A stretch of DNA of 64,000 nt from Pseudomonas sp. Leaf48 (lineage in GTDB: Bacteria > Pseudomonadota > Gammaproteobacteria > Pseudomonadales > Pseudomonadaceae). The stretch is taken from assembly GCF_001421885.1 (NCBI RefSeq), contig NZ_LMLH01000023.1:178407-242406 (forward strand). The letters run 5' to 3'. Each line of letters begins with the position of its first letter. The first letter of the stretch is position 1. Under the pieces are notes generated by a model, which had not been told where the DNA came from, did no database searches, and saw nothing but the letters and a program-made list of their open reading frames with translations. The position numbers were made by a program, and so were the translations under genes. Below are positions 48,290-57,782 of the stretch, in pieces.

Positions 48290-50494
48290 TCACTTCGCTG
48301 ACGCCACCACAGCAGCTCGCGCCTTGTGCAGTTTTTTATAGCTGTCGATCAGCCGCAGGTGCCTGTCGAGCCCTTCCAGCTTCATGCTCGTAGGCGTCAA
48401 GCCGTAGAAACGCACGCTGCCGTCCACTGAGCCGATCGCAGCGTCCATCCGCTCATTGCCAAACATCCGGCGGAAATTGACTTCGTAATCGTCCAGTTCC
48501 AGATCGTCGTCCAGTTGCACTTCCAGCACCACGTTCAAGGCCTGGTAGAACAACCCGCGCTCCACCGTGTTGTCGTTGTACTGCAAGAAGGCTTCAACCA
48601 GGTCTTTGGCCTTTTCAAACTTCTGCAAGGCAACGTAGATCAGCAGCTTCAGTTCCAGAATCGTCAACTTGCCCCAGGGCGTATTGTCGTCAAATTCGAT
48701 GCCGATCAAGGTGGTGATGTCGGTGTAGTCGTCCAGCTCACTGTCTTCCAGACGCTTGGCCAGTGTTCTGAGCCCCACTTTGCTCAAACTGTGCAGATTG
48801 AGAATGTCGGCGCGGAACAACAGTGCCTTGTTGGTGTTGTCCCAGATCAGATCGTCGATCGGATAAATTTCCGAGTAATCGGGAACCAGAATACGACAGG
48901 CCGTTGCACCGATGTGCTCGTACACGGCCATGTACACTTCCTTGCCCATGTCTTCGAGAATGCCGAACAAGGTCGCGGCTTCCTCGGCATTGGAGTTTTC
49001 TCCCTTGCCGGAAAAATCCCACTCGACGAATTCATAATCGGAAGTCGCACTGAAGAAGCGCCACGACACTACACCGCTGGAATCGATGAAGTGTTCAACA
49101 AAGTTATTCGGCTCGGTTACCGCGTGCCCCTCAAAGGTTGGCGCAGGCAGATCGTTCAGGCCTTCGAAACTGCGGCCCTGGAGCAACTCGGTCAGACTGC
49201 GCTCCAGCGCCACCTCAAAGCTTGGGTGCGCGCCGAACGAGGCAAATACACCGCCGGTGCGCGGGTTCATCAAGGTCACGCACATCACCGGGAACTCGCC
49301 ACCGAGTGAAGCATCCTTGACCAGCACCGGGAAGCCCTGCTCTTCCAGCCCCTGGATACCGGCCAGAATGCCCGGATATTTCGCCAATACTTCCTGAGGC
49401 ACATCAGGCAGTGCCATTTCACCTTCGAGAATTTCGCGTTTTACCGCGCGCTCGAAAATCTCCGACAGACATTGCACCTGCGCTTCAGCCAGGGTGTTAC
49501 CGGCACTCATGCCGTTGCTCAGGTACAGGTTTTCGATCAGGTTGGAGGGGAAATACACCACCTCGCCGTCGGACTGGCGCACATAGGGCAGCGAACAGAT
49601 GCCGCGTTGGGTATTGCCTGAGTTGGTGTCGTACAGATGGGAGCCTCGCAGCTCGCCATCGCGGTTATAGATGTCCAGGCAGTACGGGTCGAGTATTTCA
49701 ACCGGCAGCGCATCGCCAGAGCCTGGCTTGAACCAGCGCTCGTCCGGGTAATGCACAAACTCCGCGTTGGCGATCTCTTCGCCCCAGAACTGGTCGTTGT
49801 AGAAGAAGTTGCAATTGAGGCGTTCGATGAACTCGCCCAGGGCCGAGGCCAATGCGCCTTCCTTGGTCGCGCCCTTGCCATTGGTAAAACACATCGGCGA
49901 GTGCGCATCGCGGATATGCAGCGACCATACGTTGGGCACGATATTGCGCCACGAAGCGATTTCGATCTTCATGCCCAGGTCGGCCAGAATGCCCGACATA
50001 TTGGCGATGGTCTGCTCCAGTGGCAGATCCTTGCCCATAATGTACGTGCCTGCATCCGAAGCCGGGTTCGGCATCAGCAATGCCTGGGCATCGGCGTCCA
50101 GGTTTTCCACTTCCTCGATCACAAACTCCGGCCCGGTCTGCACGACCTTTTTTACCGTGCAACGGTCGATGGAACGCAGAATGCCCTGGCGGTCCTTGGC
50201 CGAGATATCCGCCGGCAACTCGACCTGAATCTTGAAAATCTGGTTGTAGCGGTTTTCCGGGTCGACAATGTTGTTCTGCGACAGGCGGATGTTTTCCGTT
50301 GGGATATTGCGGGTGTCGCAGTACAACTTCACAAAATAAGCCGCGCACAGAGCCGATGAGGCCAGGAAGTAGTCGAACGGACCCGGTGCCGAGCCATCGC
50401 CCTTATAGCGAATAGGTTGATCGGCCACCACCGTGAAGTCATCGAACTTGGCTTCAAGTCGGAGGTTGTCGAGAAAGTTGACCTTGATTTCCAT
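48290..50494 (-). CDS. ycaO: OsmC-YcaO fusion protein
   Basis: A 734-residue protein. Residues 1-140 form an OsmC/Ohr-like domain (PGPFDYFLASSALCAAYFVKLYC; partner Cys in DRCTVKKV). Residues about 170-560 form a YcaO domain with the ATP-binding pieces GKGATKEGALASALGEFIERL and AEAQVQCLSEIFERAVKREI. The remaining 170 residues look helical, TPR-like. YcaO proteins activate amide bonds with ATP; the E. coli protein affects beta-methylthiolation of ribosomal protein S12. No precursor peptide or partner maturation gene is adjacent. It diverges from a DUF1704 protein gene. Confidence 0.88.
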   Translation of the reverse strand: MEIKVNFLDNLRLEAKFDDFTVVADQPIRYKGDGSAPGPFDYFLASSALCAAYFVKLYCDTRNIPTENIRLSQNNIVDPENRYNQIFKIQVELPADISAKDRQGILRSIDRCTVKKVVQTGPEFVIEEVENLDADAQALLMPNPASDAGTYIMGKDLPLEQTIANMSGILADLGMKIEIASWRNIVPNVWSLHIRDAHSPMCFTNGKGATKEGALASALGEFIERLNCNFFYNDQFWGEEIANAEFVHYPDERWFKPGSGDALPVEILDPYCLDIYNRDGELRGSHLYDTNSGNTQRGICSLPYVRQSDGEVVYFPSNLIENLYLSNGMSAGNTLAEAQVQCLSEIFERAVKREILEGEMALPDVPQEVLAKYPGILAGIQGLEEQGFPVLVKDASLGGEFPVMCVTLMNPRTGGVFASFGAHPSFEVALERSLTELLQGRSFEGLNDLPAPTFEGHAVTEPNNFVEHFIDSSGVVSWRFFSATSDYEFVEWDFSGKGENSNAEEAATLFGILEDMGKEVYMAVYEHIGATACRILVPDYSEIYPIDDLIWDNTNKALLFRADILNLHSLSKVGLRTLAKRLEDSELDDYTDITTLIGIEFDDNTPWGKLTILELKLLIYVALQKFEKAKDLVEAFLQYNDNTVERGLFYQALNVVLEVQLDDDLELDDYEVNFRRMFGNERMDAAIGSVDGSVRFYGLTPTSMKLEGLDRHLRLIDSYKKLHKARAAVVASAK

Positions 50495-50652
50495 GCGGGA
50501 TTACCAGAATAACGAGCTAAGCGAATTGGCCGCCATTATCCGGCTTTTCATCCTGAAGTCTTGTCTTTCAGTGAGAAAAAGGGCCGCCATCGCCCTGTTG
50601 CGACGCACAGGGGCTAAGCTTTGCAATGGCAAAGTCTCTCAAGGAGAACGCC

Positions 50653-51927
50653 ATGAGCGCCGCCCCGCTGTGCGAACTCGATGCCGCTCTGCCAGGTTTG
50701 GCCCGCAAGATTCGCGTGCTCGACGCCCTTTCCTGGCCCGATGGTGTCGAGCAGGCATTCCTGGCCCATTGGCGCGCCGGCAAACCACAGTTGCCCGCTG
50801 TAGAACTGCACCCGCGCGAGCACAGCGCCGACATCGCCGCCCTGGAATCCTTCATCGATCGCTGCGACGTGGGGCATCCGGCCGCAAACTACCTCGCCAT
50901 GACCGCACGCAGCTATGCCACCGCCGCACGCATGCTGGGCGCCATTGGAACGCCCGCCTTCACTCAATATTCCCAAGCCTTGTACCGACGCCCGGATTTC
51001 ATTTACCCGAGCCTCAATCTGAGCATGCTCGACGCGGCAGAATTTTTCCTCAAGACCACCGACGCACTCCTGGGCGGTGCGCGGATTCCACCGAGCCCGG
51101 CCGACATTCCGGCTCAGGACTTCGCGGCCTGGATGCAGCCGGAACTGGACGCTTTCTTTGGCCCCGGTCAGGTAACTGTGGTGCTTGATACGACCCTGGC
51201 CGCCAAAGCCATCGCCGGGTCGAGCCGCATCCGTTTGCGTGCCAACGCCCTGTTTTGCGAACTGGACAAAAACCAGCTCTTGCAGCATGAGGCCTTTGTG
51301 CACGTCGCCACTGCACAAAACGGAGCTCTGCAACCCAATCTTAAAAGCCTCGGCCTGGGGGCGCCACGCACCACCCAGACCCAGGAAGGCATTGCCACCC
51401 TGGCCGAATTGTTTACCGCCAGCATGGACATAAACCGTCTGCGGCGCCTGGCCCTGCGCGTGGTCGCGGTAAAACAGGCGCTCGATGGCGCCGATTTCAT
51501 CGAGGTATTCGAAGGTTTCCTGGCCGCCGGTCAGTCACAGGAGGAGTCCTTCCGCTCGACCCAAAGGATTTTCCGCGGTGCGCCCCTGCATGGAGGCTCG
51601 GCGTTCACCAAGGACGCCGCCTACCTGACAGGATTGCTCGGCGTGCATACCCTGCTGCGTATCGCCATCCGCGACAACCGCCCGGAACTGGTAAACCATC
51701 TGTTTGCCGGGCGCCTGAGCCTTGGGGACACCGTACGCCTGGCTCCGCTTTTCGATTCCGGATGGCTCAAGGGCCCGGTCTATCAGCCGGCCTGGGCCTC
51801 TGACCTGCGGCGTCTGGCCGCCAATCTGGCCTTCTCTGCCTTCATCTCCCGGATCAAGCTGGACGTGCTTGATCTGAAGGTACTCATGGCGTTCGCCGAT
51901 GAGCATGAAGACGATGCCAGTGCCTGA
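50653..51927 (+). CDS. DUF1704 (QEGLA-motif) protein, HExxxH metallopeptidase-like
   Basis: A 424-residue protein of the family first called flavohemoglobin expression-modulating QEGLA proteins. The putative zinc site is HEAFVH in QLLQHEAFVHVATAQNG (about 220), an HExxxH arrangement, followed by the family TQEGIATLAELF (about 247) with a third ligand Glu. The eukaryotic relatives (MATCAP) are tyrosine carboxypeptidases with the same layout, but bacterial substrates are unknown. AAGGAG decides the start at 50653. It is divergent from the OsmC-YcaO gene, 158 bases apart. Confidence 0.84.
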   Translation: MSAAPLCELDAALPGLARKIRVLDALSWPDGVEQAFLAHWRAGKPQLPAVELHPREHSADIAALESFIDRCDVGHPAANYLAMTARSYATAARMLGAIGTPAFTQYSQALYRRPDFIYPSLNLSMLDAAEFFLKTTDALLGGARIPPSPADIPAQDFAAWMQPELDAFFGPGQVTVVLDTTLAAKAIAGSSRIRLRANALFCELDKNQLLQHEAFVHVATAQNGALQPNLKSLGLGAPRTTQTQEGIATLAELFTASMDINRLRRLALRVVAVKQALDGADFIEVFEGFLAAGQSQEESFRSTQRIFRGAPLHGGSAFTKDAAYLTGLLGVHTLLRIAIRDNRPELVNHLFAGRLSLGDTVRLAPLFDSGWLKGPVYQPAWASDLRRLAANLAFSAFISRIKLDVLDLKVLMAFADEHEDDASA

Positions 51928-52169
51928 TCTGCACCTGGATGATCGGGATACCCCAAGCGTGTGAAGCTTTTAAGTCATCTGCGCTGATAGGCATTTACGC
52001 TTTTGTTTAATAGTTATTGAGGGTTTTTGATTCGGATTCTCCAGCCGCTGCGGCGAGCATCCGCCCCGCATATGACCGACGTGCAAGCGCAAGTTTTGCG
52101 TAGCTCGGGTCGGTACCGGGGCCAGGTTGGAACCTGAATGACAACTTTCATAACTAGAGAACAGAACAC

Positions 52170-52850
52170 ATGACCATGTCGAATAAATGGATGGCGGGTA
52201 TTGCCCTGAGCTGCGTGTTTCAGGTCGGTTGTGTTTCGAAGGTAACGGAACAAGAACAGTATTCCGGCTTCCTGGCCAACTACCAGGGCCTGGAAGAGCA
52301 AACCACCCCGTCTGAACAGAAGGTGCTGCGCTGGGTAGCCCCGGGGTTTGATCCCAAAGCCTACTCCACTGTCGTGTTCAACCAGGTAGACCTGTACCCG
52401 GCGCCGAAAGCGACCGAACGCGTTAACCTCAAAACCCTGCAAGATGTGCAGACCATGGCCAGCAACAGTGTCAAAAACGCCGTTGCCCCCTCCTACAAGA
52501 TCGTCCCGAATGCCCAGCAAGCACCGGCCCATTCACGGACATTGATCCTGAACGCGGCGATCACCGAAGTCGGCGCCAACAACGAAGGCATGCATTGGTA
52601 TGAGGCGGTACCTATCGCCGCTATCGTCGGTGCCACCCAGGCTGCCACCGGTCATCGCGATCAGACTGCCGAGTTGTATATCGAAGCCGACCTGATCGAT
52701 GCCAAAACCGGTCTGCCGGTAGCCAAAGTGGTACGCAAGGTTTTCGGCGAGACATTGAAAAATGCCAGCCAGCCGATCGCGGCCAATGATTTCAAGGCCG
52801 CACTCAACGGCATGAGCAAAGATATGCAGGCGATGCTTAACAAACAGTAA
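52170..52850 (+). CDS. DUF3313-family lipoprotein
   Basis: A 226-residue exported protein with a lipoprotein-like signal (KWMAGIALSCVFQVGCVSK, lipobox VGC near residue 21). The mature part has SGFLANYQGL and the DUF3313 pattern of a rolling beta domain with a final region about 195-226 (NDFKAALNGMSKDMQAML). Its role is unknown; the family is predicted to be outer-membrane attached. Two in-frame ATGs lie at 52170 and 52176. Confidence 0.78.
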   Translation: MTMSNKWMAGIALSCVFQVGCVSKVTEQEQYSGFLANYQGLEEQTTPSEQKVLRWVAPGFDPKAYSTVVFNQVDLYPAPKATERVNLKTLQDVQTMASNSVKNAVAPSYKIVPNAQQAPAHSRTLILNAAITEVGANNEGMHWYEAVPIAAIVGATQAATGHRDQTAELYIEADLIDAKTGLPVAKVVRKVFGETLKNASQPIAANDFKAALNGMSKDMQAMLNKQ

Positions 52851-53014
52851 CAACTGCAGGATACCCCATCACAACCGTTCAATTGCCTGTCATCCATTGT
52901 CATGGGATGGCATCACGGGCAGACGGGGCATGGGGTTTCACAATGGCTATTTTGCTACACCTGCCTGATCAAATCGTCATGCCACGCAATTGCGCCTGAC
53001 GGGAGTCCGACTTG

Positions 53015-53476
53015 ATGAAAATACTGACCTTTACTTTACCGGCCGTGCTAGTGCTCGCAAGCACCAGTGCGTTGGCGGTCACCGTCGTTCCACTCAAAAA
53101 CCAGAGTTCCCAGACGATCCAGCAAGACACCAGCGCCTGCCAATCACAGGCCAATGCTCAGTTCCCGATTCAGACACCAGCGCCAACGGGCGGCCGGGTC
53201 AAAGGCGCTACCACGGCCGCCGTCGCCGGGGCCGTTGCCGCTGAGTCCCGGGGCCGTCAACATGACAATTTCTATGACCAGGTCGACGACGATATCAAGC
53301 AAGACTATCGCCAGAACCGTGCGCGCAGTGCCGCGGCGGCCGGCACGGTTGTCGGTGCTTCAAGACAACGTCAGGAGCGCAGAGAGAACATGGGCGCGAC
53401 CGAGCAAAACATCACCGCCAACAACTCCGTTTACAGCAGTTGCCTGCAGCAGCGCGGCTATAACGTTCTGCCTTGA
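53015..53476 (+). CDS. Exported Gly-zipper protein, paralogue of the 16204 gene
   Basis: A 153-residue protein that matches the gene at 16204 along most of its length: signal peptide, VTVVPLKNQSSQ, GGRVKGATTAAVAGAVAA, then QHDNFYDQVDDDIKQDYRQ and RRENMG, ending SCLQQRGY. It has two mature cysteines. The ATG at 53015 is one codon after a possible TTG start; GGGAG lies upstream. Probably a periplasmic or envelope protein. Confidence 0.76.
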   Translation: MKILTFTLPAVLVLASTSALAVTVVPLKNQSSQTIQQDTSACQSQANAQFPIQTPAPTGGRVKGATTAAVAGAVAAESRGRQHDNFYDQVDDDIKQDYRQNRARSAAAAGTVVGASRQRQERRENMGATEQNITANNSVYSSCLQQRGYNVLP

Positions 53477-53903
53477 GCCCGCCGCTTTTTGGCACCGTGA
53501 AGGCAACATCGACGCCTGTCTTAACCTTCACGCCTTCGAGCCTCGAACGCGACTAGACCGGCCACGGCCAGTAGCTCGGCAAATACGAATCAGTTCGGCC
53601 GGCAGCCGCGCTTGCGGCCCTGTCTCATGCGCCCCGGCGCCCTTGCTCGCACTTTTCGGATAGCGCAAATCACGCTTAGCGGGCATCATTACTGCCCCCG
53701 ATTGAAACCCCGTGGATTACCCTTGCTTGATTCCAGTGAGATTTTTGATGGGCTGTCCCAGCATCATCTAATGGCTCCTTCTGCACCTTGCGCACTTGCC
53801 CGCACACGGCTATTCATCTCCGCCGACCAGAATGCATAGCGGTAACTCCAGCCCATCGCATCGTCTCGACACTCAGCCAGAAACACCTGAACGGAGGACT
53901 CCC
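53477..53903. other. Intergenic region before the ToxR-like gene
   Basis: About 430 bases with no supported gene. The open frames seen are short and lack ribosome-binding sites. The right part must hold the promoter of the ToxR-like gene; I find no strong inverted repeat or terminator hairpin, so nothing specific is claimed. Confidence 0.5.
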
Positions 53904-54725
53904 ATGCGCTACGCCTTCAAGTTGAAAAATGGAGCCATGGCCCTTTTCGACCCAGACACCGCTTTGCTTTCCATCACGTCACCCCATGGCGATGTACAAA
54001 GCTCCACGATAGGCCGAGCTGAATCGCGTCTATTGGACCTGCTGCTCATGGAGCCCGGCCAGACCAAAAGCCGTGAGGAGATCATCGACTACACCTGGAA
54101 TGACCGCGTCGTCGCCTCCGGAAGTTTGAACCAGGCCGTCTTCTCCCTTAGAAACATACTCAATGACAGCCGGGATCACGAGATTCTGATGACGGTTCCT
54201 CGTAGAGGCTATTGCTTCAATCGTCACTACGTTGTGGATACACCAACTGACTTGCCGATGCCTGCGGATAAAGCGGAACAACCGGTTGCGCCCGTCGTCG
54301 AGGAAGTTGTACCCACCGCTACCGACGATGTCTTGTTGCCTGAAGAAAAGCCCGCGAAGTCAACTTACATTACAAAGATTCAGTCCCTGGGCTATGTCTT
54401 GACCCTGGGCGTGTGCGCCTTCACCGGTTTCCACTCAGGCTTCGATACACCGAAAATCGAAATTGCCAGCCTTAAACAAAACGAACTGGTCATCCATGCG
54501 GTCGCACACAGCGTGACTGAGGCTGAATCACTGCGTGATCTTACGGCGCAACAGGTGCAACAGTCCTCACCCAATCTAAAAGGCGAAGTCTGGCTGAATC
54601 TGTTTAAATCAAACTATTCCGTTTCTTGCATTCGCCCGGACATGAGCACCGCAAACCTGCAATTGAATAGCGATCAAAAAGACCTTGCCTTGATGATTCG
54701 CCAATGTATGGAAGCAACGATATGA
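53904..54725 (+). CDS. ToxR-like membrane-spanning transcriptional regulator
   Basis: A 273-residue protein: OmpR/PhoB-type winged helix in residues about 5-110 (RLLDLLLMEPGQTKSREEII, VASGSLNQAVFSLRNIL, TVPRRGYCF), a Pro/Glu-rich linker 112-150, one membrane helix about 158-178 and a periplasmic C-terminal part of about 95 residues with Cys242 and Cys268. This is the ToxR/CadC/MarT layout, where the periplasmic part senses a signal. GGAGG precedes the ATG. The stop overlaps the next gene's start (ATGA). Targets unknown. Confidence 0.85.
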   Translation: MRYAFKLKNGAMALFDPDTALLSITSPHGDVQSSTIGRAESRLLDLLLMEPGQTKSREEIIDYTWNDRVVASGSLNQAVFSLRNILNDSRDHEILMTVPRRGYCFNRHYVVDTPTDLPMPADKAEQPVAPVVEEVVPTATDDVLLPEEKPAKSTYITKIQSLGYVLTLGVCAFTGFHSGFDTPKIEIASLKQNELVIHAVAHSVTEAESLRDLTAQQVQQSSPNLKGEVWLNLFKSNYSVSCIRPDMSTANLQLNSDQKDLALMIRQCMEATI

Positions 54726-55204
54726 AGCCAGGCATACCTTCAATGGCTCACTGGGTAGTGCTGGGCATTATCAACGCTGCCTGTATTTTTTCATTGATCT
54801 ATTCGCCATCCTATTACATGGAAAATACGAGCTACCAGACAATCACCCGGCAGTGGCTCGAAGATTTGAATCAGCTCAACACTGAAGAATATTTGACCAT
54901 CGGACATGGCCGACTGACACAAACGACGCTGGAAAGCCTGAACGGAAAAATCCGTAACGCGACTATTTCCGCGGATGTGATCCGGGAAAGCAATCATCAC
55001 GTTCAGATAAAAATCAGTAACGTCAGGCTGAGCCAGGATAACGAACTGTTCGCCATAGAAAAGACACCCGACCTCTTTTTCAGACGCCAGTACGTTCTGC
55101 AAGAAGGCGCTGTTCTGAACTATGAACTGATTCCAACCAACAATAAAAACGCAGTATGTTTTTATGTCCACGAGTTGGGTCGCTTGCGCTGCATGAACCA
55201 TTGA
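54722..55204 (+). CDS. ToxS/FidL-like membrane partner protein
   Basis: A 160-residue protein with an N-terminal membrane helix (about 10-28) and a periplasmic remainder (SYYMENTSYQTITRQWLED..., ending FYVHELGRLRCMNH) with two cysteines near the C terminus. It overlaps the ToxR-like gene by four bases. Size, topology and linkage match ToxS or FidL, small proteins that stabilise a neighbouring ToxR-like regulator. I cannot show sequence homology, so the role rests on position and topology. Confidence 0.72.
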   Translation: MKPGIPSMAHWVVLGIINAACIFSLIYSPSYYMENTSYQTITRQWLEDLNQLNTEEYLTIGHGRLTQTTLESLNGKIRNATISADVIRESNHHVQIKISNVRLSQDNELFAIEKTPDLFFRRQYVLQEGAVLNYELIPTNNKNAVCFYVHELGRLRCMNH

Positions 55205-55502
55205 GCCTTCGCTGGCCGATGACGTCACGCCCAGCCTGATCCAGGCCCCAGGAGTCGACGAGCGCTGCCTCCCTGATGCCGATTCGACAAGAAAATAATA
55301 ATTACTAATTTGAATCAGACGCCCCCGCCTTCCAAAGTCGCCCCCCTATAGCCTTCGGAGCCGCGCTGCCGTCAATCGGTACGAGGCCGGCTCCACGCTT
55401 TCAACAATCATGATGCCTGCTGACGCCATGTTTGAGCTTCATGGTTCATCCAAGACAGCATCTCCTGGGGGGTCAGGTGAAAACACAAATTTGCGAGCCA
55501 TC

Positions 55503-55769
55503 ATGCCTATGATGTGCAGAGTCCTGGCAGCGTTAACGCTCGTGGTGCTGCCGTTTCATTCAATGGCGCACAACGAACACTCGATCGGCAGCACGGAAAT
55601 CGAATTCTACGAAATTGAATTGAGTCCGAATGAAAAGCTGAAGATGTCGCACCTGAAAATCTACTCCGAAAACGAACTCCATGACGACGAAGGGGTCGTT
55701 GATGACGACCTCCCTTTGCCACCACAGAATACTGCCGACGAAAACGACTTTTCATTCATTGCACTTTGA
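55503..55769 (+). CDS. Small exported protein of unknown function
   Basis: An 88-residue protein with a signal peptide (CRVLAALTLVVLPFHSMA, cleavage before HNEHS) and an acidic mature part rich in Glu, Asp and Ser. The start is uncertain: 55503 is used, with 55509 and 55512 equally possible, and no strong ribosome-binding site. It sits after the ToxR/ToxS-like pair. A coding origin is supported mainly by the clean signal peptide. Confidence 0.55.
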   Translation: MPMMCRVLAALTLVVLPFHSMAHNEHSIGSTEIEFYEIELSPNEKLKMSHLKIYSENELHDDEGVVDDDLPLPPQNTADENDFSFIAL

Positions 55770-55981
55770 TGATGATTTTTGCCTGGCAGCCTGCGTTGTC
55801 ATCCAGGGCGAAACTACTCCTTGCGTGACCTGCCAACAGATTGCCCATTTGATTTTCGAAAATATGACTTTTTGACTTCTATACGCATCGTGGGAGCGAG
55901 AACATCTTCGAACCAGGCCGTGGCAGCAAAGCGGCCGACACTTTGCTCTGACTGATAAATCATTAATAAGGAAAGCACGTC

Positions 55982-56371
55982 ATGCAGCTGAAAAATATCG
56001 CAACCGCAACCTTTGGTGTATTGCTTTCGGTCAAGGCGATGGCCTATGACAAAGAGCCTTGCAATGTCGAACAGACCCGTATTGCAAGTAGCAAAAAGAC
56101 CCTGAGCGACGAACAGAAGAGCTATAAAATTTGCACTGACTATCGTGCCAATGATCTTGCCGCCTTTAATGCTGCTGCTTTGGGTTCACAACAGTCGGCC
56201 ATCTTTGGCTCGCGCATCGCACCGAGCAAGCTTGAAAGCCTGTTGGATATACCCTTGAACGATGCCTATGTTTTTTCAGCTGAGCTGGAGCTGACGCCGG
56301 AGTCTTCCATTTCCACCCCTGAGAAAAACAACACCAGTGTCGAGGTCAACTCAGGGACCGTTGCGTCATAG
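55982..56371 (+). CDS. Exported protein of unknown function
   Basis: A 129-residue protein with a signal peptide ending near residue 21 (KAMA before YDKEPC). The mature part has two cysteines (PCNVEQTR, KICTDYR) that could form a disulfide, and a C-terminal Ser/Thr/Glu-rich tail. AAGGAAAG precedes the ATG. No domain recognised. Location between the ToxR-like pair and an AraC regulator suggests it is a target of one of them (inference). Confidence 0.68.
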   Translation: MQLKNIATATFGVLLSVKAMAYDKEPCNVEQTRIASSKKTLSDEQKSYKICTDYRANDLAAFNAAALGSQQSAIFGSRIAPSKLESLLDIPLNDAYVFSAELELTPESSISTPEKNNTSVEVNSGTVAS

Positions 56372-56456
56372 TCGACTCCTGCATTCACAAGCAACTTCTC
56401 CGCCTTTGACAGACATTGCCTGGCACTTACCATTTAGCTGAAGAGCGTTCAACTCC

Positions 56457-57425
56457 ATGAGCATCCCTGACGAAGTCTTTCATATAACTTCTACTCCCGA
56501 GCAAAACGCCAATAGAAAAATTGGCCGGTGGGAAGTCAGCCTCACGCCATCAGAGCAAGAAGCAAGCATTCGACAACATAAACTGATCCATAGCCCCAGG
56601 ATCCAGTGCAGTCGACTGGAGTTCGACTCTGCTGTCACCCTGATCAGCTCGGTTCCCCATGGCTGCGTGACCGTTGCCATCTCCCAGGCTACCGTGGGCC
56701 GTCCTACCGTAAACAATCATGAGTTGCGTCCCAACGAAATCATCGTGCTGTATAGCGACGAGCCGGTGCACTACACCTGCGAGCCAAATGAAACGCTTTT
56801 TACCCTGACTACCACTTTAGAACATTACCAACAGTGCCTCGAAAACCACTCGACCTTCGATATACTGGCACATCGAAAGGAACATCGTTTTCAGTCTGCT
56901 AACTTCGGTTTGATGCAATCTGCCATTCAGGCCATCAGCGCCTACTCCGTCGACGCCAAAACCCCTTCAGCAGAATCGCGCAGCAGTGAGCAAGTTTTAG
57001 CGCTGGAAAGCGCGCTGCTGATTGCGCTACTCAGGGCACTGAAACCTGTTGGCCGCTCTGCGCTTAAAGTGCCGACGAGAAGAAAGGTTGCGATAGAGGC
57101 CATCGAGTTCATCCACAAGAATATTAAAAAGGCGCTTTGCATGAAGGCGCTGGTAAAACACCTGGAAACCTCGACTCGCACCTTGCACCACGGTTTCGTC
57201 GAGACATTCGGAATATCGCCGATTGCGTATATTCGAAATCTCAGGCTAGCCAATGTGCGTCGGGACTTGATCCGCAACACCTGGCCAACGGTGACCGAAA
57301 CGGCGATGTACTGGAACTTCCAGCATCTGAGCCGGTTCTCCAAGGCCTATCAGGATGCTTATGGAGAGATACCTTCGGAAACGGCCCGGCGCAGCTCTGC
57401 AAAACCGGCATTGCCGCGACGTTGA
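56457..57425 (+). CDS. AraC-family regulator
   Basis: A 322-residue regulator with an N-terminal sensor of about 210 residues and a C-terminal AraC domain: MKALVKHLETSTRTLHHGFVE (first helix-turn-helix) and VTETAMYWNFQHLSRFSKAYQDAYGEIP (second). The core WNFQHLSRFSKAY is the same branch as the AraC at 17165. It is followed by a small membrane peptide gene and a CSS-EAL phosphodiesterase on the same strand. Effector unknown. Confidence 0.82.
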   Translation: MSIPDEVFHITSTPEQNANRKIGRWEVSLTPSEQEASIRQHKLIHSPRIQCSRLEFDSAVTLISSVPHGCVTVAISQATVGRPTVNNHELRPNEIIVLYSDEPVHYTCEPNETLFTLTTTLEHYQQCLENHSTFDILAHRKEHRFQSANFGLMQSAIQAISAYSVDAKTPSAESRSSEQVLALESALLIALLRALKPVGRSALKVPTRRKVAIEAIEFIHKNIKKALCMKALVKHLETSTRTLHHGFVETFGISPIAYIRNLRLANVRRDLIRNTWPTVTETAMYWNFQHLSRFSKAYQDAYGEIPSETARRSSAKPALPRR

Positions 57426-57615
57426 ATCTTGATATGGCGAAGCTTCGTCATTGGCAATAAAGCGTAATACCCGCCAGGCCCGCTGCCTGGGCAGGATCGC
57501 ACGCGCCGCATTTGACAGGCCTTCAAGCGGCGCAAGGCGCGAAATGACAATCAATGATTTCCGTCCGCCAAGCTCAATTGCCAGGATTGGCCATTTCTTG
57601 ATCAAGGGACCAAGC

Positions 57616-57720
57616 ATGCGCTACCGATTGAATTCACTGCCGCTCAAACAGAAAGTCATCTTTTGTCTTGCAGCCTATTTATTTGGCGTCGCATTGGCCT
57701 GGTTGATTGACTACTACTGA
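57616..57720 (+). CDS. Small membrane peptide
   Basis: A 34-residue peptide MRYRLNSLPLKQKVIFCLAA..., with a positively charged start and one hydrophobic helix ending DYY. AAGGGA precedes the ATG. An alternative start at 57544 would give 58 residues. It is 62 bases before the CSS-EAL gene and may modulate that membrane protein; this is a guess from position. Confidence 0.5.
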   Translation: MRYRLNSLPLKQKVIFCLAAYLFGVALAWLIDYY

Positions 57721-57782
57721 CCCCGCCCTGTTTTCCTCAGGACCGCCCCGCCCGGTGAGTCAATCTGTTTTCGGAGCTACTT

